From NCBI GenBank assembly GCA_034189725.1, contig JAXHUK010000103.1:1-10647 (forward strand): 10,647 nt of DNA, read 5' to 3'. Origin of the DNA: JAXHUK01 sp034189725 (lineage in GTDB: Bacteria; Chloroflexota; Dehalococcoidia; SZUA-161). Made by a program: the position numbers and the translations under genes. The notes below the pieces were generated by a model. That model was given only the letters and a program-made list of their open reading frames with translations. It did not search any database and had not been told where the DNA came from. Positions 1 through 5,720 of this stretch are shown here, piece by piece; the stretch's first letter is position 1; every line of letters starts with the position of its first letter.

Positions 1-1407
1 GCGATGAATAATCTTGGTGGCGCCTTCAGCTCCCATTACTGCGATCTCGGCAGTAGGCCAGGCAAAGACCATATCAGCGCCCAGGTCCTTGGAACACATA
101 GCGAGATAGGCACCGCCATAGGCCTTGCGTACGATGATGGTGACCTTGGGAACTGTGGCCTCCGAGTAGCACCAGAGGAGTTTGGCGCCATGCCTGATTA
201 TCCCCGACCACTCCTGATCGGTACCCGGAAGGTAGCCAGGTGCGTCGACTAGGGTAAGCAACGGAATATTGAAGGAGTCACAGAATCTGATAAAGCGTGT
301 TGCCTTGTCTGAGGCGTTCACATCGAGACTGCCGGCGAGGACATTTGGCTGATTGGCGATAATACCTACGGTTCTGCCATTGAGGCGGGCGAAGCAGGTA
401 ATGATGTTTTCAGCGAAGAGGGATTGTGATTCAAAAATCGTTCCATTGTCGACAATGGAACAGATAATATCCTGCATTTTATAGCTATGGCGGTTGTTAT
501 CGGGGACGATAGTGTTGAGGTTGAGGTCTATGCGCTTTGCGTCATCCCCGGTATCGGTGAGAGGAGGTTCTTCCATGTTGTTGGATGGCAGGTAGCTCAG
601 CAGCTCTTTGATCATCCTGATAGCGTGAGTATCGTCATCACATACGAAATGAGCTACGCCACTTTTAGCGCTGTGCACTGAAGCGCCCCCGAGGTTCTCG
701 GAGTCAATATCCTCGCCACAGATTGTCTTAACGACATCAGGGCCGGTTACGAACATATAGCTGGTTTTCCTGACCATGAAAATCCAGTCAGTCATTGCGG
801 GGGAGTAAACTGCCCCTCCGGCTGTTGGCCCCATTATCGCTGAGATCTGAGGGATAACACCGGAGGCACATGTGTTACGAAAGAATATACTTCCATAACC
901 GGAGATGGCGTCGACACCTTCCTGGATACGGGAACCGCCGGAATCGTTTATGCCGATAATTGGGACCCCCATGCGCATTGCCAAATCCATAACTTTACAT
1001 ATCTTTTTGGCGTGCATTTCCCCCAGGGTTCCCGCCATGGATGTAAAATCCTGTGAGAAAGCGCATACGGTGCGGCCGTTGACTGTGCCATAGCCGGTGA
1101 CCACTCCCTCATTGGCAACGAAGGTTTTGGGCATATCGAAGTCTGTGCAACGATGGCGAACGAACATATCAAGCTCGTTGAAACTACCGGGATCGAACAG
1201 GAGATCAAGCCTCTCACGTGCGGTTAGTTTATTCAACTGGTGCTGCTTCTCGACCATTTTTGGGCCGCCCAGCGCTTTTTCCCGCTCGGTTCGTTCTCTT
1301 AGTTCCTCGAGGCGATCGAAGGCCGTTTTCACCTTTTTTTTCGGGCTTGATATCTGGGTGCTCTCCATCTTGGTAGTTCTCTTTATAATATCTTGGTCAA
1401 GTGCCAT
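1..1407 (-). CDS. Acyl-CoA carboxylase/decarboxylase carboxyltransferase (beta) subunit, C-terminally cut
   Basis: Partial gene: 469 codons are readable without a stop before the window edge. The family is usually about 510-520 residues, so roughly 50 C-terminal residues are missing. The protein belongs to the PccB/MmdA carboxyltransferase family, which moves a carboxyl group between biotin on a carrier protein and an acyl-CoA such as propionyl-CoA or methylmalonyl-CoA. Visible hallmarks are the N-domain oxyanion loop GPTAGGAVYSPAMTDW (residues 193-208), GGASVHSAKSGVAHF (240-254), NQPNVLAGSLDVNASDK (352-368), APGYLPGTDQEWSGIIRHG (389-407) and the C-domain loop RKAYGGAYLAM (427-437). Both crotonase-like halves are present. 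The first 50 residues are charged and less conserved. The ATG at 1407 has a GGAGGG ribosome binding site 6 bases upstream. Substrate is not decidable from this fragment: it could be propionyl-CoA carboxylase, acetyl-CoA carboxylase or methylmalonyl-CoA decarboxylase alpha (mmdA). Biotin carrier or carboxylase partners would lie beyond position 1. Confidence 0.95.
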   Translation of the reverse strand, partial: MALDQDIIKRTTKMESTQISSPKKKVKTAFDRLEELRERTEREKALGGPKMVEKQHQLNKLTARERLDLLFDPGSFNELDMFVRHRCTDFDMPKTFVANEGVVTGYGTVNGRTVCAFSQDFTSMAGTLGEMHAKKICKVMDLAMRMGVPIIGINDSGGSRIQEGVDAISGYGSIFFRNTCASGVIPQISAIMGPTAGGAVYSPAMTDWIFMVRKTSYMFVTGPDVVKTICGEDIDSENLGGASVHSAKSGVAHFVCDDDTHAIRMIKELLSYLPSNNMEEPPLTDTGDDAKRIDLNLNTIVPDNNRHSYKMQDIICSIVDNGTIFESQSLFAENIITCFARLNGRTVGIIANQPNVLAGSLDVNASDKATRFIRFCDSFNIPLLTLVDAPGYLPGTDQEWSGIIRHGAKLLWCYSEATVPKVTIIVRKAYGGAYLAMCSKDLGADMVFAWPTAEIAVMGAEGATKIIHR

Positions 1408-1431
1408 CAATTTCCCTCCATTTAATAGTGT

Positions 1432-1449
1432 GGAGATGTGGATATCTCC
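1432..1449 (-). promoter_or_regulatory. Small hairpin in the leader of the carboxyltransferase gene
   Basis: On the minus strand GGAGAT and ATCTCC form a 6-bp perfect stem with a 6-base loop, ending 24 bases before the ATG at 1407. Its 5' arm contains a second GGAG, apart from the real ribosome binding site. It would sit in the 5' UTR. A role in translation or message stability is only a guess. Confidence 0.25.
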
Positions 1450-1539
1450 TGTTGAGGTGTTGAGTGGGGGTTGCCGCTCAGATGTAAGAGCCAGCTTGGT
1501 GTAGCATTGCCTACAAACTTTCTCTTATTCGCATTGAGC

Positions 1540-1545
1540 ATTATA
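1540..1545 (-). promoter_or_regulatory. Possible -10 element for the carboxyltransferase gene
   Basis: A perfect TATAAT occurs on the minus strand about 133 bases upstream of the ATG at 1407. No good -35 hexamer lies 16-18 bases further upstream, so the call rests on the -10 alone. The leader it implies would include the 1432-1449 hairpin. Confidence 0.2.
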
Positions 1546-1874
1546 TTTAGATGCAACACGAGGATACCAGCGGGAAAAAGTAGGAACAGTTTTCTTGGAA
1601 AGGCTATCGCTCTCAGTATAAAGCAATAGCAAAATCAGTGTATGAGTAATATTCTCGGGATTCGAAGATTACCATAAAATTTTAGCCTTAAACAAGTATG
1701 CCAGCTATAAACAGCTTTGTCAAGCTTTCTTGCATAAGATTGTTAGTGTTTAATAACGATGCCACCTCCTGTTTCTAAAAAGTGTGATCATGCGTCTTCA
1801 ATCTATACTCATAATGAACAGCGGGACACCGGTACTATTGTGATCAGTCATGCTGCATGGGAGCTTTACCAATA

Positions 1875-1903
1875 TTGCTCATCTCGTCGCTTCCTGATAT
1901 ACT
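1875..1903 (+). promoter_or_regulatory. Likely sigma70-type promoter of the mscS-otsB unit
   Basis: TTGCTC (1875-1880) and TATACT (1898-1903) are separated by exactly 17 bases. The -10 is preceded by TGA, forming an extended -10 (TGnTATACT) that can offset the weak -35. Transcription would begin near 1910, giving a leader of about 33 bases with the ribosome binding site at 1930-1934. Confidence 0.45.
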
Positions 1904-1942
1904 GTGCCCGATTCTAGGTAACTGGCAGTGGAGGCATTAGCT

Positions 1943-3217
1943 ATGGATTGGTCGTCGGTTGATGATTGGATGTCGGAGCAAGGTATCTGGCTCCTGGTTA
2001 CATTACTTGTAGGGGGACTTTTATTTCTGGCTTTGAGAAGATGGATGCCTCGATTGGTGAGGTCGATTATATCAGGAATGGAAGTAGTTTCAACTGATGA
2101 GGAGTTGCAGCGGCTAGCTGATGCTGTTACCAGAGTTGTTGTGTGGCTGTGTGCGATTATTATCATTGTTGCTGTAGTGATTGCGGTTTTGCCCCGGTTC
2201 GGTGTGGATACAACACTTTTTATCGATACTATCGGAGCATGGTTGTGGAGCCACGGGATAGTGATCGCAATCATTATCGTGGTAGCAGTCACTATTCATC
2301 TGATGGCGAGATGGTTAATCCATAGAATTGTGGAGAGGAGTGCCGTCAGAGAGAAATACAGATCGAAGGTGGAGTATCAGAAGAGGATAGAGACACTGAG
2401 CCACTTTTTTTACCAGGTTGCCGAGGTTGTAATATGGCTTGTAGCACTATTTATGATACTCTCAGAGTTTGGTCTCGATATCGGACCTCTTCTTGCTGGT
2501 GCTGGTATTGCTGGCATTGCCATCGCCTTTGGTGCTCAAAGATTGATACGGGATGTGCTAACTGGATTCTTTATCATAATCGAGAACCAGTATAGCACGA
2601 GCGATTGGGTCACGATTGCAGGTATCTCCGGTGAGGTGGAGCAGATAAACATAAGGAGAACTATCCTGAGAGACCTCGATGGTGTCGTGCATGTGGTGCC
2701 TAATGGTGAGATCAGGGCTTCCAGTAACTACACCAAAGAATACGGAAGAGTGAACATGACCGTTTCTGTGAGCTATGGGGAGAACCTTGATTATGCGATT
2801 CAGGTAATAAACAGGGTAGGGCAAGAGTTAGCTAATGATGCGTATTGGCGTAATGCTATCATCGAACCCCCGTATGTATTACGCGTGAGCAATCTCGGTG
2901 ATTCAGGTATAGACATAATGGTGTATGGAGACACGAAGAGGGTCAGGCAGTGGGAGGTGATGGGAGAGTTGCGGAAGAGGATAAAGAGGGCTTTTGATGA
3001 AGAAGGAATTGAGATACCGTGGCCACATACCAAGATTTATTTCGGCAATAGCCCTGACAGAGCCGTGGAGGAGAGATACAGGCTGGACATCAGGCGCAAG
3101 GAACGAGAGATAAGAGATGTTACACCTGGGAAGGTATCTCGAAGGAGAATGAAAGCGAGACGAATTCCTGATTTTGAGGAGGGAGAAGGTGACGGAGGTG
3201 GAGACGGTGAAGGCTAG
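1943..3217 (+). CDS. Small-conductance mechanosensitive ion channel, MscS family
   Basis: A 424-residue inner-membrane channel that should open under membrane tension and let solutes out during osmotic downshock. Four hydrophobic segments are visible at about residues 16-32, 64-85, 103-125 and 155-173. They are followed by the Gly/Ala-rich pore-lining helix with GAGIAGIAIAFGAQ at 186-199, the MscS signature. The beta domain follows (DWVTIAGISGEVEQINIRRT, VVHVVPNGEI), then a mixed alpha/beta cytoplasmic domain ending near IEIPWPHTKIYF. One extra membrane segment beyond the three of E. coli MscS is typical of mid-sized family members. The C-terminus is a basic stretch followed by an acidic glycine-rich tail (DFEEGEGDGGGDGEG). 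I chose the ATG at 1943 because GGAGG lies 8 bases upstream. A GTG at 1928 in the same frame would add 5 residues but would place that GGAGG inside the coding region. otsB follows 38 bases downstream on the same strand, probably co-transcribed. Confidence 0.95.
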   Translation: MDWSSVDDWMSEQGIWLLVTLLVGGLLFLALRRWMPRLVRSIISGMEVVSTDEELQRLADAVTRVVVWLCAIIIIVAVVIAVLPRFGVDTTLFIDTIGAWLWSHGIVIAIIIVVAVTIHLMARWLIHRIVERSAVREKYRSKVEYQKRIETLSHFFYQVAEVVIWLVALFMILSEFGLDIGPLLAGAGIAGIAIAFGAQRLIRDVLTGFFIIIENQYSTSDWVTIAGISGEVEQINIRRTILRDLDGVVHVVPNGEIRASSNYTKEYGRVNMTVSVSYGENLDYAIQVINRVGQELANDAYWRNAIIEPPYVLRVSNLGDSGIDIMVYGDTKRVRQWEVMGELRKRIKRAFDEEGIEIPWPHTKIYFGNSPDRAVEERYRLDIRRKEREIRDVTPGKVSRRRMKARRIPDFEEGEGDGGGDGEG

Positions 3218-3255
3218 CTGAGCCTGGATATCAGATTTCGGAACAAAAGGATGAA

Positions 3256-4065
3256 ATGTCGTATCTCTTCGACCATTTCAATTCGATCAGAGAGGTGCTA
3301 ACGCTTTCTCCACTGGGACTGTTTACTGATATAGACGGTACGATCAGTGAGGTTGCGCCGTCACCAGCGGAGGCTGTAGTATCTTCGGTTTGCCGCGAGA
3401 ACCTGGCGATATTGAGCAGGCACCTCGATGTGGTTACTGCGGTCTCTGGGAGATCTGCCCTGGAGGCAAGGAGAATGGTGGGCATCGATGAGATGGTTTA
3501 CATCGGCAATCATGGGTATGAGAGATTGCTCCGGGGCGATCTGGAGGTTGTACCTGGGGCAGAAAACTATCCCCACATGATTGAAAACGTACTGGTCACC
3601 CTCCGCAACAATATATATCTGGAGGGAGTCATCTTTGAAAATAAAGGCTATACTGCTTCTATTCACTATCGTAGATGCCGTGATCATGACGCTGCCCTGA
3701 AAGCCATTACCTCGGCAATAGATGGATTGCGCATAGGTGAGTATATGAATGTTGGCCTGGGAAAAATGGCAGTCGAGATCAAACCACCGCTCGAAGTACA
3801 TAAGGGCACTGCTGTGTGTTCTCTGGCAGAGGAGCGGGGCTTAAAAGGCGCTATTTACCTGGGTGACGACCAGACCGATGTCGATGTCTTCATCGCTTTT
3901 CACCGAAGGGGATTGCCTTTCAGGGGTGTTGCCATAGGAGTCACCGGTGAGGAGACACCACCCGAGATTGCATTGCACGCGGATTTTACCGTCAGTGGCG
4001 TTGGTGATGTCGAGTGCTTTCTTAGACAGATAGTAGCAGAGGTAGCTGGCAAGCCAGGGTCCTGA
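3256..4065 (+). CDS. otsB: Trehalose-6-phosphate phosphatase
   Basis: A 269-residue cytoplasmic HAD-superfamily enzyme that dephosphorylates trehalose 6-phosphate to trehalose, the second step of the OtsA/OtsB pathway. All four HAD motifs are visible: FTDIDGT with nucleophile D25 and D27 (motif I), VSGRS with S64 (motif II), K183 in VHKGTA (motif III) and GDDQTD at 203-208 (motif IV). NHGYE at 85-89 and GKMAVEIKPP at 169-178 are typical of the OtsB cap and substrate region. The length is normal for a stand-alone phosphatase. The ATG at 3256 has AAAAGG ending 5 bases upstream. An ATG at 3251 is in another frame. The gene lies 38 bases after the channel gene on the same strand. Its last 44 bases overlap the 3' end of otsA, which runs the opposite way. 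Confidence 0.95.
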   Translation: MSYLFDHFNSIREVLTLSPLGLFTDIDGTISEVAPSPAEAVVSSVCRENLAILSRHLDVVTAVSGRSALEARRMVGIDEMVYIGNHGYERLLRGDLEVVPGAENYPHMIENVLVTLRNNIYLEGVIFENKGYTASIHYRRCRDHDAALKAITSAIDGLRIGEYMNVGLGKMAVEIKPPLEVHKGTAVCSLAEERGLKGAIYLGDDQTDVDVFIAFHRRGLPFRGVAIGVTGEETPPEIALHADFTVSGVGDVECFLRQIVAEVAGKPGS

Positions 4066-5566
4066 TGTCCTGTAACTGGGTGTAGAGCCACGTTGTTATG
4101 TCTTCGTCGGTGACAGCTTTCTTGAGGGCAAGAGACCTTCTTTTTCTCTCTATCTTACTCATAGTCAGTGCTTCATGCATTGCCTGAACTGTTCCCTCTA
4201 TATCCGTTGGTGATATAGATAGGGCATAGTCTTTCAATTGAGCATGAGCACCGGCGGATTCGGACAGGATGAGCACACTGTTATGGGCACTGACGATGGG
4301 GCCTTCCTTAGCTACCAGGTTCATACCGTCGATCACAGGGTTCACCAGTAACACATCGCAAAGCCTCATGCCTGCGATTGCCTGGGTGTAGTTGTTCTCG
4401 AAGAATACTTTTATGGGCTGCCACTCTTCGTTTCCATACTTGGCGTTAATGGTCTCAACACTGTCAAATATATCCTGAGTATATCGCTGATATTGCTTTA
4501 TACCGGAACGCGAGGGCACCAGGAAGCACAGTAGTTTAACCCTGTTCACCAGGTCAGGGTAACGGTCCAGCAGTATATCGAATGCTTTTAGACCACGAAC
4601 GATATTCTTGCTGGGTTCGGCACGGTCGACTCTCACGATAGTCTTTTCACCGAGGTAAGGTCGCAGCTTTTCTTCGTAATCATGAACCCTGGGCGAACGA
4701 ACGAGCTTGTTCAGTGCAACGACATCTATGGACACGGGATAGGCAGCCACTCTGGTTTGATGGCCTCTGAAGACAATGGTATTACTTCCATAATCCACCC
4801 TGGCGTTGTCGAGAAATATCTCGCAGCTGTGCAGAAAATGGTGTACATCGCGAGGGGTTTGCAACCCCACGATATCCACAGCGCAGAGACTTTCCAGGAT
4901 TGCCCTGCGCATCATATCGGGGAAGAGACTCCAGTAACTGGCGGAAGGCCAGGGGATGTGGATGAAGTGTTGCAGAATTGCCCGAGGCATCTGCTGGCGA
5001 ATGTAGCCGCCCACGAGGTAGAGCTGGTAGTCATGAATCATCACGAGGGGGTCTAGTGAATCGTTCGCTGCCTCGTCGATGGCTGCTTCTGCGAATGCAC
5101 GGTTGACCACGACATATCCGTTTTCCCAGGCATCGTAGACCTTGGTATCGAAGTTGGGGGTATAGGGTGAGTTCCACATGTAATGTTGTAGGAACCAGAG
5201 TAGAGGGTTGCAGAAAATGTTGTAAAACTTGTGGTAGATGTTTCTTGGTGAGGTGACGAATCTCAGATACAGCTTTTGCCCGGGCAGTTGGACCTGGAAA
5301 CACTTCTCTTGCGAAGCAGCAACGCGGCGGTCGCCTTCGCCCATAGCACTGGCGATCCAGGTAAGCTCCGTGTGCCTGCTAATGGCGCTTAGTGCAGTCA
5401 CAACACCGCCGCTTCCCCTGTTCAATTGTATTCTCCCCTCCTTATCGATGCGATATTCAACGGGCCCTCGATTGCTCACCATGATAAGGCGTCTTTCGGC
5501 GAGCAAATCCTGACACAACTCTACGAGGTGGTCATTGTTCTGGTTATGCTTAGGGGAGTAAAGCAT
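4022..5566 (-). CDS. otsA: Trehalose-6-phosphate synthase (GT20 family)
   Basis: A 514-residue cytoplasmic glycosyltransferase expected to join a nucleotide-activated glucose to glucose 6-phosphate, giving trehalose 6-phosphate. Motifs in order: MVSNRGPVEY near residues 29-38, the glycine loop GSGGVVTAL (51-59), VMIHDYQLYLVGGYIR (175-190), HIPWPS (203-208), the phosphate/nucleotide-binding RVDRAEPSK (312-320), and DGMNLVAKE (413-421), which binds the donor sugar nucleotide. The spacing RxDRxEPSK differs from the E. coli RLDYSK and matches the form I associate with actinobacterial and Chloroflexota GT20 enzymes. Some members of GT20 make other products (glucosylglycerol phosphate, or the pseudo-glycosyltransferase VldE), but the adjacent otsB favours trehalose. 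The ATG at 5566 has no Shine-Dalgarno sequence, and a promoter lies directly against it. The gene converges on otsB with a 44-base overlap and diverges from alaS. Confidence 0.92.
   Translation of the reverse strand: MLYSPKHNQNNDHLVELCQDLLAERRLIMVSNRGPVEYRIDKEGRIQLNRGSGGVVTALSAISRHTELTWIASAMGEGDRRVAASQEKCFQVQLPGQKLYLRFVTSPRNIYHKFYNIFCNPLLWFLQHYMWNSPYTPNFDTKVYDAWENGYVVVNRAFAEAAIDEAANDSLDPLVMIHDYQLYLVGGYIRQQMPRAILQHFIHIPWPSASYWSLFPDMMRRAILESLCAVDIVGLQTPRDVHHFLHSCEIFLDNARVDYGSNTIVFRGHQTRVAAYPVSIDVVALNKLVRSPRVHDYEEKLRPYLGEKTIVRVDRAEPSKNIVRGLKAFDILLDRYPDLVNRVKLLCFLVPSRSGIKQYQRYTQDIFDSVETINAKYGNEEWQPIKVFFENNYTQAIAGMRLCDVLLVNPVIDGMNLVAKEGPIVSAHNSVLILSESAGAHAQLKDYALSISPTDIEGTVQAMHEALTMSKIERKRRSLALKKAVTDEDITTWLYTQLQDIRTLACQLPLLLSV
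4046..4057. repeat. Inverted repeat in the otsB/otsA overlap
   Basis: CTGGC-AA-GCCAG lies inside the 44-base region shared by the two convergent coding ends. It can fold on either transcript as a 4-5 bp stem, but no U-rich tract follows on either strand, so it is not a standard intrinsic terminator. It could mark RNA ends or be chance. Confidence 0.25.
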
Positions 5567-5572
5567 AATTGA

Positions 5573-5602
5573 AATCTAGCACATCACCCTGTGGATTGTC
5601 AA
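5573..5602 (-). promoter_or_regulatory. Promoter of otsA, apparently giving a leaderless mRNA
   Basis: On the minus strand a perfect TTGACA (5597-5602) is followed after 18 bases by TAGATT (5573-5578), matching 4 of 6 consensus bases. A start site 7 bases past the -10 falls at 5566, the A of the otsA ATG. This agrees with the absence of a Shine-Dalgarno sequence. The inverted repeat GATTG-TCAAC-CAATC (5594-5608) overlaps the -35 and could be an operator. Confidence 0.5.
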
Positions 5603-5626
5603 CCAATCTGGGCTCTGGTAGTCAAA

Positions 5627-5655
5627 TTGACATGCATCTGGACTTAGTCTAAAAT
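5627..5655 (+). promoter_or_regulatory. Strong sigma70-type promoter of alaS
   Basis: TTGACA (5627-5632), a 17-base spacer and TAAAAT (5650-5655) match the consensus in 11 of 12 positions with ideal spacing. Transcription should start near 5662, giving a leader of about 60 bases. The leader contains a small hairpin (CAGCA 5670-5674 with TGCTG 5682-5686). The palindrome GTCAA-A-TTGAC (5621-5631) overlaps the -35. Confidence 0.65.
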
Positions 5656-5720
5656 CGCCAATTAGGGGGCAGCACGTAGTATGCTGTATAACCGAAGAAG
5701 ACTACTTTAGCGGAGATGAT

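Larger units (their letters stand above)
1408..1942. other. Noncoding divergent intergenic region
   Basis: About 535 AT-rich bases separate the minus-strand carboxyltransferase gene from the plus-strand channel gene. No ORF here has family resemblance or good coding character. The stretch holds the leader hairpin (1432-1449), a lone TATAAT (1540-1545 minus), two TGATCA palindromes (1785-1790 and 1841-1846), a CATGC-T-GCATG palindrome (1849-1859) and the likely promoter of the channel gene (1875-1903). The central part, roughly 1560-1780, shows nothing I can name. Confidence 0.6.

Noticed and set aside
1097..1504. Plus-strand ORF of 135 codons
   Set aside because: It lies largely antisense to the clear carboxyltransferase gene and its translation is low-complexity Ser/Arg-rich sequence with no family likeness.
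1688..1765. Minus-strand 25-codon ORF next to an AGGAGGT sequence in the noncoding region
   Set aside because: The only usable start (GTG at 1765) overlaps the AGGAGGT itself, and the peptide is too short and featureless to support.
1928..1942. GTG start for the MscS channel at 1928
   Set aside because: The GGAGG at 1930-1934 is ideally spaced for the ATG at 1943, and there is no ribosome binding site suited to the GTG.
5656..5720. T-box riboswitch upstream of alaS
   Set aside because: The leader from the strong promoter is only about 60 bases, with one 5-bp hairpin, no T-box consensus and no terminator/antiterminator pair.
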